A DNA stretch of 64,000 nt from CAVTWH01 sp963850915 (GTDB lineage: Bacteria > Actinomycetota > Actinomycetes > Mycobacteriales > Micromonosporaceae), in contig CAWKND010000008.1 of NCBI GenBank assembly GCA_963850915.1, positions 1-64,000 of the forward strand, in the 5' to 3' direction. The position numbers and the translations under genes were made by a program. Below are positions 21,915 through 31,180 of this stretch, in pieces. How positions within the stretch are numbered: the first letter of the stretch is position 1; the number at the start of each line of letters is the position of its first letter. The notes beneath the pieces are model-generated. The model was not told the DNA's origin and searched no databases. It worked only from the letters and a program-made list of their open reading frames with translations.

Positions 21915-22764
21915 TCACACGTCGCGGCGGTCCACCGCGAAGATCGCCACGATCGCGGCTGCCACCGCCCAGACGGCGTAGACCAACCAGGCCGCGCCCG
22001 TGCTCGGGACCCGGGCGTCCGCCGGCGCCATCTGCTCGGCTGACAGGTGGTACCAGGCACTGTGCGGCAGTGACCGCAGGATCGCCGCCGTCCAGCCGTG
22101 GCGGCCGCTGATCACAACCGGCAACAGCATCAACAGACCACGGTGGTCGACGATGGTGGTCGCGCTGTGCCGGACGATGGCGCCGAGGCCCAGGCCGATC
22201 AGCGCGCACACCGGTGCGAGCAGCGCCGAGGCCACGATGGCCCGCAGCGCGCCCGGGTCGCTGATCGAGAGGCCGGCGTGCCGGCCGGCCAGGATGGCCT
22301 GGCTGGCGGCGAACGAGCCGACCGACGACCACCGCGCCGTACCCGAGCATGACGGCCGTCACGACGGCGACCTTGGCCGCCATGACCGGCGCGGCGGGCC
22401 GGGACGGCGGCGAACGTGGTGCGGATCAGGCCGGTGCTGTACTCGCCGACGATGGTGAGGGCGCCGACGCTGCCGGCCGCGAGCATCAGGACGCAGGCGG
22501 CGATGTCGGTGAAGGCGTCGAACAGCGCCCAGTCGGCACGAAGCTGCGCGCAGCGACGTCCGGGCCGTAGGTCGGGAAGTTGCTGTAGTCGGCGTACGGC
22601 GGCGTTGACGTTGATCGCCGATGACGGCCAGCGCGCTGACGCCGAGCGCCCACGGCGTCGAGCGCAGCGACCACAGCTTGATCCACTCGGCGGCGAGCAG
22701 GTCGCGGAAGCGGGCCGGCGGCTCGGCGGCCGGGCCGGCGGATGGTGGCGCGTGATGCGGTCAT
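21915..22764 (-). CDS. ABC-2 type transporter permease, frameshifted
   Basis: The gene starts with ATGACC overlapping the end of the ATPase gene (ATGA). Reconstructed pieces include an N-terminal WIKLWSLRSTPWALG-like helix, ADYSNFPTYGPDVA, MLAAGSVGALTIVGEYSTGL, MAAKVAVVTAVMLGYGAVVV, LLAPVCALIGLGLGAIVRHS and a final helix AWLVYAVWAVAAAIVAIFAV ending in DRRDV. The GEYSTGLIRTTF motif is characteristic of actinobacterial ABC-2 permeases that pair with a bacitracin/multidrug-type ATPase. There are about six membrane helices in the usual ~280 residues. At least three one-base slips break it. With the upstream ATPase and the adjacent two-component system it probably forms a signal-responsive exporter. 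Confidence 0.7.
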
Positions 22765-23698
22765 CGGTGGTCTGCCTCCGGCGAGGTATTCGACGCTGTC
22801 GGCGGTCAGTTCCATGAAGGCCTCCTCCAGCGAGGCGGTGCGGGTGGTCAGTTCGTGCAGCAGGACGCGGTGGTCGAAGGCGAGGTCGCCGATGCGGGTC
22901 GCGCGCTCAGCCCGGTCACGGTGAGCGGCCGTCGCCGGCGCGCCGGACCGTCGCGCGCCGGCGGCGGTCAGCGCGGCGGCCAGCGCGGCGGCGTCCGGCG
23001 GTGCGCACGGTGACGCTCGGCCGGGTGCCGCGGGCGGCGAAGTCCGCGCACGCTCTCGGCGGCGATGCAGCTCGCCCCGGCCGATGACGACGAGCTGGTC
23101 GGCGGTGTTCTCCATCTCGCTCATCAGGTGGCTGGAGACGAACACCGTGCGGCCCTCGGCGGCCAGCCGGCGGAACAGGCCGCGTACCCACAGCACGCCC
23201 TCGGGGTCCAGGCCGTTGACCGGCTCGTCGAACAGCAGCACCGGCGGGTCGCCGAGCAGCGCGGTGGCGATGCCGAGCCGCTGCTTCATGCCGAGGGAGA
23301 ACCCGCCGATGCGGCGGCCGGGCCACCTCGGCCAGGCCCACCTCGTGCCAGCACCTCGTCGACCCGGCGCGCGCGGGATGCCGTTGCTGCGGGCCAGCGC
23401 GCGCAGGTGGGCGCCGCGCGCTGCGGCCGCCGTGCACGTCGCTGCGCGTCGAGCAGCGCGCCGACGTGCCGCAGCCCGCGGGGGTGGTCGCGGAACGGGA
23501 CGGCCGCCGACGGTGGCGGTGCCGCTGGTGGGCGCGTTCAGGCCGAGGATCATCCGCAGCGTGGTGCGTCTTGCCGGCGCCGTTGGGTCCGAGGAACCCG
23601 GTGACGTGCCCGGGCCGGACGGTGAAGGTCAGGTGGTCGACGGCGGTGGTGCCGCCGTACCGCTTGGTGAGTTCGTTGACTTCGATCACCGGCCACAT
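22761..23698 (-). CDS. ABC transporter ATP-binding protein, frameshifted
   Basis: The start region is MIEVNELTKRYGGTTAVDHL with a Walker A motif GFLGPNGAGKT at about residue 37. Then come MILGLNAPTSGTATVGGRP, the signature region LGMKQRLGIATALLGDP, Walker B LLFDEPVNGLDPEG, and the switch His in VFVSSHLMSEMENTADQLVV. The C-terminus ends with TASLEEAFMELTADS, a motif typical of drug-export ATPases of the DrrA/BcrA group. Slips near 23560, 23490-23330, 23040 and 22930 break the frame. The stop overlaps the permease start. ATG at 23698 and GTG at 23689 are both possible starts; the plus-strand kinase gene begins 127 bases away in the divergent direction. Confidence 0.8.
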
Positions 23699-23824
23699 GC
23701 CGTGGCCGCGGACGGCCCGGCGGCATCGGCGCCGCGGGCGACAGTCTTCGCGGCCCGTGGTCAGCCCCGGGGGCGTACGCCCGCGGGCCGATGCCCGGCG
23801 CGGCGCCGGCCTAGCATCGATCGC

Positions 23825-25038
23825 GTGGCCCGCACGCCCGCGCCACGTCGCGCGCGACCGCGCTCGGCCGTGGGCACGGTGCTGGCCTGGTACGCGGCGC
23901 GATCGCGTATCCGTTCGTGCTGCTGCTCGCGCTGATCGACCTGCACGGCAGCCCCGCCTGGCTGTGGTGCTGCTGCAGCCGGCGCGTCGTCATGGTCCTG
24001 CCGGCCGGCCTGCTGCGCCGCCGGCCGCTGGCCGCGCTCGTGCTGCTGCGTCGCCGGCTCGGTCGCCGTGACCCTCGCTGATCCGCGCTCTGGGCGATAC
24101 GGCGTTCGTGCATGAGCCTGCCTGGTCGTCGCCGCCGTCGGCTCGTCGTCCGCCGTCGACCCGGCCGCCGGGTCGCGATCTCGGCCGCGCGGTCCTGGCG
24201 CTGGCCGCCCATGGTCGCCGACGCTGCGCTGCGCCGGCGTCGCCACGTACCGGCTGGCGGCAGCCGCGATGCCGACAACGCGGTCGTCCGGTGGTCGTCC
24301 TGACGCTGCGCTCATCGCCTGGCTGATCGGGTCAGCTCGATCCGCCAGCGCCGCGAGCACGCCGAGGCGCTGCGCGCCCAGGCGGCCGCCCAGGCGGTCA
24401 CCGCCGAACGGCTGCGGATCGCCCGGGAGCTGCACGACATGGTCGCGCACAGCATCGGCATCATCGCCATCCAGGCCGGCGTCGGCAGCCGGGTCATCGA
24501 CACCCAGCCGGCCGAGGCCCGCGAGGCGCTCGACGCGATCGAGGCGACCAGCCGGGAGACCCTGGCCGGGCTGCGCCGGATGCTCGGCGCGCTGCGCCAG
24601 CCGAACCGGGCACGGCGGCCGATCCGGTCGCTGGAACCCGCGCCGGGCCTGGCCGACCTCGACCGGCTGGCCGCGGCGACGACCGCGGCCGGGCGTGCGC
24701 GTCGACGTGCGCTGGCACGGGCGAGCGGCGGCCGCTGCCGCCCGAGATCGACCTGTCCGCGTACCGGATCGTCCAGGAGGCGGTCACCAACGTGGTCCGC
24801 CACGCCGGCACCGACGCCTGCCGGGTGACCATCGACTACCGGGCGACGAGGAGCTGTCCGTCGAGGTCGCTCGACGACGGGCCGCGGCGCGGACCGGCAG
24901 CGCCGGCACCGGCTACGGCCTGGTCGGCATGCGCGAGCGGGTCGGCCTGCTGCACGGCGACTTCACCGCCGGGCCGCGCCCGGACGGCGGCTTCCGGGTG
25001 GCGGCCCGGCTGCCGCGTGCCGGCGGCGGTGCCGATGA
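23825..25038 (+). CDS. Two-component sensor histidine kinase (NarL-type), frameshifted
   Basis: A GTG start gives MARTPAPRRARPRSAVGTVL followed by hydrophobic segments (LLLALIDLHGSPAWLW, LPAGLLRRRPLAALVLL), about four membrane helices before residue 120. The HisKA_3 dimerisation motif AERLRIARELHDMVAHSIGI places the phosphoacceptor His near residue 203. ALDAIEATSRETLAGLRRML follows, then the ATPase domain with AVTNVVRHAGTDACRV and TGYGLVGMRERVGLLHGDFT. Slips occur near 23900, 24060-24330, 24690 and 24845. The end overlaps the response-regulator ATG (ATGA). It most likely senses an envelope signal and controls the divergent ABC exporter. Confidence 0.75.
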
Positions 25039-25701
25039 CGGTCCGGGTGGTGCTCGCCGACGACCAGCCGCTGGTCCGGGCCGGCCTGCGGGTGGTCATC
25101 GCCGACACCCCCGACCTCGAGGTCGTCGGCGAGGCCGGGACCGGCGCCGAGGCCGTCCGGCTGGTCCGCGGACCTCCAGCCCGACGTCGTGGTGATGGAC
25201 ATCCGGATGCCCGGCATGGACGGCATCGAGGCCACCCGGCTGATCACCGCCGGCCCGGCTACGCCGCGCGTGCTCGTGCTGACCACGTTCGACGACGACG
25301 ACTACGTCTACGGCGCGCTGCGCGCCGGCGCCAGCGGCTTCCTGGTCAAGGACATGGCGCTGGACGACATCCTCGCGCGCGATCCGGGTGGTCGCCGCCG
25401 GCGACGCCCTGATCGCGCCGAGCGTCACCCGCCGGCTGATCGAGGAGTTCGCCGGCCGGCCCGAGCCGGCGCCGGCACCGGCCGCCCGATCGACGGCATC
25501 ACCGACCGGGAACGCGAGGTGCTGACCCTGGTCGGGCGCGGCCTGTCCAACACCGAGATCGCCGCCGAGCTGTTCATCAGCGTGGCCACCGTCAAGACGC
25601 ACGTGTCGCGGCTGCTCACCAAGCTCGACGCCCGCGACCGGGTCCAGCTGGTCATCATCGCCTACGAGACCGGCCTCGTGACGCTCACGGGGCCCGTCTG
25701 A
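25035..25701 (+). CDS. NarL/FixJ-family response regulator, frameshifted
   Basis: The receiver domain starts MTVRVVLADDQPLVRAGLRV, with the acidic pair at residues 9-10. The phosphoacceptor Asp is in VVVMDIRMPGMDGIEATRLI, and the Thr and Lys switch residues are in VLVLTTFDDDDYVYGALRAG and ASGFLVKDMALDDI. The C-terminal LuxR helix-turn-helix is ITDREREVLTLVGRGLSNTE then IAAELFISVATVKTHVSRL. Two slips, near 25170 and 25380, interrupt the linker regions. It is translationally coupled to the kinase gene, forming a cognate pair, and ends with a normal stop after LTGPV. Confidence 0.8.
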
Positions 25702-26064
25702 ACGCGGTCAGGTGGTGCTCGTGTCCAGCTGGGAACCTTTGTGCTGGCCGGGACGCGCATGCGAGAGCGTTGACGGCCGGTCACGCCTCACCGAGAAGGT
25801 CGGTCATGTCGGTGGCGAGCGGGGTGCCGAGTGATAGGCGAGTTCGCGGGAGTCTGCCAGCGTTGGCGGGCTCCGTCGTGGTGGGCGGAGCCGCCGTGGC
25901 CGGCCCCGTCCGTCCGGCGTGTCTTGACCGCCACAGTGCGGCCGACGCGCCAGGCAGGTCGCGACAGAACCGGGTACAACGAGTTCTGCGATTTCGGCGG
26001 TTGCAGCGATGAGTCGGGGCTTCCTGGCGGGTCTGTTCTGGAGACATCTGACGGAGGAGGAACC
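25702..26064 (+). other. Intergenic region before the reductase gene; strong RBS at its end
   Basis: No gene is seen in these ~360 bases. The frame open upstream of the reductase has no family similarity. The last 15 bases hold GGAGGAGGAA followed by CC and the ATG at 26065, an unusually strong ribosome-binding site that fixes the start. Confidence 0.6.
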
Positions 26065-26664
26065 ATGGGCAAGGTCATCGCATCTATCACGACGTCGGTC
26101 GACGGCTACGTCACCGGTCCCGACGACGGGCCGCAGTACGGCCTGGGCAGAGGTGGCGAGCGCCTGCACTACTGGGTGATGGGCGGCCCGTGGACCTACG
26201 AGGGCGGCCACGACTTCGCTATGCACGGTCCCGACAAGCAGTTCTACGACGAGCTCGTCTCGACGATGGCGTCCGGTGTGGTCGGCCGTGGCATGTACGA
26301 CGCGGCCGGCGGGTGGGGTGGGACCAACCCGTTCCCCGGGACCCTGTTCGTGCTCACCCACCGCACCGCGGACCAGCCGGCGGCGGAGGCCGGGTTCCGG
26401 TTTGTCCCGGACCTTGACACGGCGTTCGCCCAGGCGGCCGAGGCGGCTGGGGACGGCGACGTCGCCGTCGGTGGTGGCGCCGACGTCATCCGGCAGGCGT
26501 TGGCCGCGGGGAAGGTCGACGAGCTGATCATCTCGACGGCTCCGGTGATCCTCGGCGCGGGTAAGCGGCTGTTCGAGGGGTTCGACCGGGATATGGACCT
26601 TGAGGTGGCCAAGGTCTACAGCTCCCCGTATGCCACCCACGTGCGTTACACCGTCACGAGATAG
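26065..26664 (+). CDS. Dihydrofolate reductase/RibD C-terminal-like family protein
   Basis: An intact 199-residue protein beginning MGKVIASITTSVDGYVTGPD, the standard N-terminus of RibD_C/DHFR-like proteins in actinobacteria. VGRGMYDAAGGW and LFVLTHRT follow. The NADPH-binding motif lies in GDVAVGGGADVIRQALAAGK, followed by VDELIISTAPVILGAGKRLF. These proteins have the DHFR fold and are presumed NADPH-dependent reductases, but most have no known substrate and are not folate enzymes. No frameshift, and a GGAGGAGGAA ribosome site. A 5' scrap of a related gene is present at 56.5 kb. Confidence 0.85.
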   Translation: MGKVIASITTSVDGYVTGPDDGPQYGLGRGGERLHYWVMGGPWTYEGGHDFAMHGPDKQFYDELVSTMASGVVGRGMYDAAGGWGGTNPFPGTLFVLTHRTADQPAAEAGFRFVPDLDTAFAQAAEAAGDGDVAVGGGADVIRQALAAGKVDELIISTAPVILGAGKRLFEGFDRDMDLEVAKVYSSPYATHVRYTVTR

Positions 26665-26723
26665 CCGCAGTGTGGCGCAGCAGGCCGCGCTTAGACGTAC
26701 GGTCATGCCGAGAAGCTGTTCGT

Positions 26724-27402
26724 TCACTGTCGATGGTCATGAAATCGCCATCGGCCTTCGGAGACGACATCCACCTTGCCGTCACTGACGCGGACAGCCG
26801 TCTCGTCGTCGATGAAGTAGATCGGGAAGTCCGCCCGCCCGACGATGCGATCAGCCCAGGCATCGTCCCGCTCCGGGAAATCCGGCGAGTACAGGTGCGG
26901 CTTGAGATACCAGTCGAAGAGGCCGAACGGCGGCTCCACGGTCGTCGCGCCGAGCACGTGCAGGTCCGCGGCGTCCCCGATGACGTCGGCGGAGTGTTCC
27001 GTGAGATTCCGGCTGAAGATCATCGATCCGGCGCTGACTCCCACGTAGACCCGGCTTTCCAGCGCCTCCAGGAAGCCATCGGCCAGGTTGTTGCCGGTGA
27101 TGCTGCGCGCGAGGTGGTAGTGGCTGCCGCCCTCGACATAGACGACGTCGGCATGGAGCAGCCGGTCGAGCACCATCTGCCGGGGCAGGCCGTTCAGCTC
27201 CAGGACGTCGAACTCCCGCCAGCCAAGGCCGTGCAGCCGGTTCATGTCCGCGACAAACCACCCGTGGTCTCCGGGCTCGGCGACGGACGCCGTCGGGCAC
27301 GTACACGATGTTCGCCGACCCGAACGGCTTTCCCAGCATGTCCCGCAGCGCATCCCGCAAGGTCTCGTTGCGCAGACCGCTCGACGTCAACAGGAGATTC
27401 AC
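26724..27402 (-). CDS. Peptidase E-like (S51) / type 1 glutamine amidotransferase-like protein, one frameshift
   Basis: The GTG start gives MNLLLTSSGLRNETLRDALR then FGSANIVYVPDGV. After a slip near 27290 the chain continues AEPGDHGWFVADMNRLHGLG, VVYVEGGSHYHLARSITGNN and the nucleophile elbow VYVGVSAGSMIFS, whose Ser is the catalytic residue of S51 peptidases. The chain ends with FIDDETAVRVSDGKV. Family members are cytosolic dipeptidases for Asp-X peptides, or uncharacterised relatives. The length (~226 residues) is normal. Oriented away from the reductase gene and divergent from the alpha/beta hydrolase that starts 109 bases away. Confidence 0.75.
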
Positions 27403-27510
27403 CGGGCGAGCCAACCAGGCTGATGAGGCGGGCGCAACGCACCTAGCGCGTTCGCTGTCGGCGCATCCGGACGGGCGCGTGTCAGTGCGCTGGGCGCCTA
27501 CCGTGGGTTC

Positions 27511-28290
27511 ATGGTCGTCACCGGTATCGCCGCAGGCGTTCCGTTCACCGCGCTTCCGCCTATGGGCAACGGGCCTGCCCCGCTCGTCGTGACCTGGCAC
27601 ATGATGGACGCGCCATGCACCGATGCCGCGTTCGCCGCTGCACTGCCGTTGGCCGGTATCGAGGCATGGCGGGTCCATCTGGGCATGCCGTGGTGCGGCG
27701 TCCGCGCCTATCCCGAGGGATACGAACTGTCTCGCCACGATCCGATGATGCTCTATGTGGATCCGGTGGTGCGCCAAGCCGTTGAGGAGTTCCCGGCCGC
27801 CCTGGCCGCCCTGCGCGCGCGGTTCCCAATCGCCGACGCACCGATCGGCGTCGTCGGCGGTTCGCTGGGCGGTGCGGTGGCTCTGACCGTGACCGCGAGC
27901 GGTGTCGTGCCGGTAGCGGCGCTGGCCGTGGTGAACGCGGCCATCCGCGCGTCATCCGTCGTCGCGCTCATCTCGGACCTGTCCGATCGGCCCTACCCGT
28001 GGAACGATGCCTCCCGGGCCGCCGCCGATCGGCTGGACTTCATCGCGCGCGCAGCAGATCTCGACGGTACGGCACTGCTGGTGGTCAGCGGCGACGAGGA
28101 CTACCCCGTGTTCCGCAGCGACGCCGCGGCCCTGACGGCCGTGGTTCCCGGGGCCAGCCTGGCGACGGTACCCGGATTGGCTCACCCACTCGCCGAACGA
28201 CCAGGCGAAGAACCGGCCCCACAGACACCCGAAGCGAAGATCGTCGACGAGGTGATCACCGCCTGGTTCACCACCCACCTCGCCCGGTAA
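27511..28290 (+). CDS. Alpha/beta hydrolase
   Basis: An intact 259-residue protein. The nucleophile elbow GVVGGSLGGAVAL (Ser around residue 115) and strand-8 region TALLVVSGDEDYPVF (candidate acid) followed by VPGLAHPLAE (candidate His near residue 228) give a normal Ser-Asp-His arrangement. LPPMGNGPAPLVVTWHMMDA near the N-terminus supplies the oxyanion strand. No signal peptide, so cytosolic. The substrate cannot be read. The ATG at 27511 follows ...GGGTTC with no strong ribosome site. Its promoter must lie in the short gap shared with the divergent S51 gene. Confidence 0.8.
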   Translation: MVVTGIAAGVPFTALPPMGNGPAPLVVTWHMMDAPCTDAAFAAALPLAGIEAWRVHLGMPWCGVRAYPEGYELSRHDPMMLYVDPVVRQAVEEFPAALAALRARFPIADAPIGVVGGSLGGAVALTVTASGVVPVAALAVVNAAIRASSVVALISDLSDRPYPWNDASRAAADRLDFIARAADLDGTALLVVSGDEDYPVFRSDAAALTAVVPGASLATVPGLAHPLAERPGEEPAPQTPEAKIVDEVITAWFTTHLAR

Positions 28291-28539
28291 GCACGTCGGC
28301 GGCAACCATGGTCAATGACGGACGACGGCCCGCCTAGGCATCCGCTGATGCCGCACTCCGTGGCGGCCACGCTCCTGAGAATGTTGACCGCTGGGCGCGG
28401 GTCTGCAAGTCATTGCTGTGTTGCGCCGCTGGCCGAGTCAAGCGCGTGTCGCGCCGCGATCCAGTGCTTGACGAACTCCAGGCCGCTGATCGGTGTCAGG
28501 TGCGGCTCGGCTTCGGAGCCCAGTTCCGTCTCGGGCACG

Positions 28540-28725
28540 ACGCCGCCGGTCGGCGGGCATGAATGCCTGTTCATTGATGACGACTCGCAGTTAGTCGACG
28601 CGGCCCAGGAACTCGGATACCAGGGCATCACGCTCGACCGTCAGGCGCAGTGCACCGCTACGGGCGTGATCGTGTCTTTGGACGACCTCCTGCCCATCAT
28701 TGAGCCTGGCGAATCACCGAAATAA
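28540..28725 (+). pseudogene. C-terminal remnant of a HAD-superfamily hydrolase
   Basis: The frame ends with HECLFIDDDSQLVDAAQELG then YQGITLDR and SLDDLLPIIEP. This is the motif IV region and last helix of HAD-IA phosphatases, where the two Asp bind magnesium. The preceding ~75 codons of the open frame (28315 on) show no HAD motifs I-III and read like noncoding sequence. I therefore call it a decayed 3' end, not a gene. Confidence 0.45.
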
Positions 28726-28875
28726 GCGGCTAAGCCAGGAGGAGCAGACGCACGGATCTGCCGCGATCGCGTGCGTCCGCCTGTGCGTGCGTCACGGGCC
28801 GTAGCGCGGCTCGGTGGTGATCAACTGGTTCGGCGGTGGATGAACTGTGCGCGTCAACCAGGAGCGCGGTTGCGG

Positions 28876-29172
28876 TCAGACCGGATTCGGTGACGAGGGG
28901 GCGTCCGGTGTTGCGTAGGCGATTCCACAGGTCTGGCGAAAGGCGAGAAGGTGTACTGCGTCGGGCAGCCGGATCGGCGGATCGGCCGCCCGCATCGAAA
29001 GCAGGCCGGCAATAGCACCCCGGCGTATCGCGGCATCGATTGCCTCGCGGGTGTGGGCCGACAGACGATCCCAGCTCGCGGCGGCAGCGCAGAGATGGCA
29101 GGGGGCGCCCATCCGGTCGGGGAGGCTCGTCCCGCAACGTTGGCCGCAACCCGGGCAGGAGTAGTCGAACAC
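28876..29172 (-). CDS. Small zinc-ribbon protein
   Basis: A 98-residue protein with an N-terminal knuckle pair SCPGCGQRC and PCHLC about 15 residues apart, forming a probable four-Cys zinc ribbon. The helical tail is RLSAHTREAIDAAIRRGAIA then LLSMRAADPPIRLPDAVHLL. Similar small actinobacterial proteins (CPxCG...CHLCxA...TREAIDAAI) are common and uncharacterised. The start ATG at 29172 gives the Cys knuckle at residue 6, as in the family. It stands alone. Confidence 0.55.
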   Translation of the reverse strand: MFDYSCPGCGQRCGTSLPDRMGAPCHLCAAAASWDRLSAHTREAIDAAIRRGAIAGLLSMRAADPPIRLPDAVHLLAFRQTCGIAYATPDAPSSPNPV

Positions 29173-29335
29173 CTCTTCAGTGTCGAGCCCATGTTCGTCG
29201 TCGCCAAGGGGTTACGTCCGTCCGCTCCTTGACTGCTTGATCACGTTCACGCTTAAATAAGTAGCCGCGACTCGGTCGTTGATCAAACGGTCATGCCGCG
29301 AGAAGTTGCACTCCTGCCTACGAGGAGACGGGCAT

Positions 29336-29830
29336 CTACGGTGCTGTCGCGCGCCATGCGGCGGTGACGCACAGTTCTTCGTAGTCCCACCAACGGTCAC
29401 GCTGCCCGTGGTGTAGCAGTTGGCGGACCCCGCGCATATCAGCATGAGGTGGAATGTCGAGTACGGCGAGCCCAAACATGCCGGCGCCGGTGACACCCAG
29501 TACGGCGAACTTGTCGAGGATGGCCTCGACACCGGCGGTGGGCCGGCCGAGTGGGCTGTCGTCTGCCAGTGTCACCCGAACGGCGCAGTAGCCGGAGGGC
29601 TGGAGCTTTTGCCGCACCCAGAGTTGGCCGTCCTCGCCCTGCTCGACCCGGTAGATGTCTCCCCTGGCAGCATCCAGCTGGGCCCAGGGTGAATAGAGCA
29701 GGCGAACCCGGTCGGGCGCCAGCCGTTCGGCGGCCGTACCGAGAGCCGTTGCCGGACCTCCGGACAGGCGGAACCAAACCTGGACCGTGTCAGACACCAG
29801 TTCACCTGGTGGCTCGTTCGTCGATGGCAC
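29336..29830 (-). CDS. DUF4265 domain-containing protein
   Basis: An intact 164-residue soluble protein. The DUF4265 pattern is seen as VQVWFRLS, RVRLLYSPWAQLDAARGDIY, EDGQLWVRQKLQPSGYCAVR and DKFAVLGVTGAGMFGLAVLD, ending with a Trp-rich RDRWWDYEELCVTAAW. The family is of unknown function and often encoded near mobile DNA; here the tyrosine recombinase is 170 bases away in the divergent direction. A start at the Val of VSDTVQVWF (GTG) is also possible. Confidence 0.65.
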   Translation of the reverse strand: MPSTNEPPGELVSDTVQVWFRLSGGPATALGTAAERLAPDRVRLLYSPWAQLDAARGDIYRVEQGEDGQLWVRQKLQPSGYCAVRVTLADDSPLGRPTAGVEAILDKFAVLGVTGAGMFGLAVLDIPPHADMRGVRQLLHHGQRDRWWDYEELCVTAAWRATAP

Positions 29831-29998
29831 AGCTCAAGCATCTCGTAGTTGTCCCGGTCGCATCCACGGCGCGGCCCGGACGGTCCGAATCCAATTCAGA
29901 GCCCCGCAGATGGCTGCTGCAATGGGCAGCCGACCATCCTCTTCTGCCGCTCCGGGCGGTGCTGGCGTTCATCGCACGCTGGTGACGCACGGTGATGT

Positions 29999-30915
29999 AT
30001 GACTGCCTCTCCTGCTTCCGCTTCCGGTGTCGTACCTGCCGATCAGCTCGTCTTGCGCGCCGCGGTGTCCGCGTTCCTGGGCCGCTACCGCGGCCAGACC
30101 CGGTCCACACCGAGTCGGACCTGCGGGTCTTCCTCCGCTGGTGCACCGACCAGGACCTCGACCCGCTGGCCGCGGCGCGGGTCGACATCGAGCGGTACGT
30201 GCGCTGGCTGCAGGACGTCCGCCGCTACCAGCCCTCGACGGTCTCCCGGCGGCTGTCGGTCGTGGTCGGCTTCTACCGGGTCTGCGTCATCGACGCCATC
30301 CTGGACCACTCGCCGGCCGACTACGTCCGCCGACCCACCGTGCCGGCCGAGTCACCGACCCTCGGCCTCGGGCACCTGCAGTTCGAGGCCCTGATCACCA
30401 CCGCCCGGCTGTCGGCCAACCCGAACGACTTCGCCCTGATCGCGCTGCTGGGCCTGCTCGGGCTGCGGATCTTCGAAGCCTGCGGCGCGAACATCGCCGA
30501 CCTGGGCGAGGAACACGGCCACCGGGTGCTGCGCGTCCGCGGCAAGGGCGGCAAGGTCGTGCTCGTCCCGCTGCCACCCGCGGTGGCCCGGGCCATCGAC
30601 CGCGCCGTCGACGAGCGCACCAGCGGGCCGATCCTGCGCAACAGCGCTGGGCGCGCGGATGGACCGGCACGCCGCGACCCGCCGGCTCAAGCACCTCGCC
30701 CAGACCGCCGGGATCCGGATGCCGAGGATGCACCCGCACATGCTGCGCCATACCTTCGTCACGACCATGCTCGACGCCGGCGTCAGCCTCCGCGACGTAC
30801 AGATCGCCGCCCGCCACGCCGACCCAAGACCACCATGCGCTACGACCGGGCCCGCAAGAACCTCGACCGGCACCCCAACTACATCCTCGCCGCCTACATG
30901 GCCTCCGGAACCTGA
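29999..30915 (+). CDS. Tyrosine recombinase / integrase, frameshifted
   Basis: The N-terminal SAM-like core-binding domain reads TESDLRVFLRWCTDQDLDPL and RYQPSTVSRRLSVVVGFYRV. The catalytic domain has the first Arg in LLGLLGLRIFEACGANIADL, the Lys in VRGKGGKVVLVPLP, the HxxR box in HPHMLRHTFVTTMLDAGVS, the second His in IAARHADP, and the nucleophile Tyr in TTMRYDRARKNLDRHP. About 306 residues, as in XerC/D-like integrases. Slips near 30105, 30655 and 30825 break the frame, each inside a C/G run. All catalytic residues are present, so the enzyme may be functional if the slips are artefacts. No tRNA or attachment repeat is recognisable beside it. Confidence 0.8.
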
Positions 30916-30983
30916 CCTCGGCGAACCGGCGACTGTGCCGAATTGAGTGCGTCGGTTGCCTGTGAGCCACCGCGCGAATCAGG

Positions 30984-31003
30984 TATCTCCCGGCGGTGAG
31001 ATA
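30984..31003. terminator. Small hairpin after the recombinase gene
   Basis: TATCTC, an eight-base loop and GAGATA form a perfect six-base stem about 70 bases past the recombinase stop. It could be a weak terminator or part of an attachment or arm site. The rest of 30916-31180 shows no gene. Confidence 0.3.
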
Positions 31004-31180
31004 AGCCGGTGAGCCTCCTTAAGATGGCAATCAGGCATGGCTCTGAGCAGGTCACGTTGGGGCACCGGTCGTGTCACCTGCTCGCCGAGTGCTTGATCGC
31101 GTCGCTGATATCAACCGGCCCAGGGTCTTCACGTCGTCGATCCACACGCGCCGGTACTGCTATCGCCCAGGGCCGTGCCG

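Noticed and set aside
19844..25701. Programmed frameshifting as an explanation for the broken genes
   Set aside because: Slips occur at many different places and in both directions within one gene, without slippery-site and stem-loop arrangements. Sequencing error is simpler.
28410..28631. Minus-strand frame ending in FVKHWIAARHALDSAS
   Set aside because: It reads somewhat like protein but matches no family, and it overlaps a more recognisable HAD tail on the plus strand.
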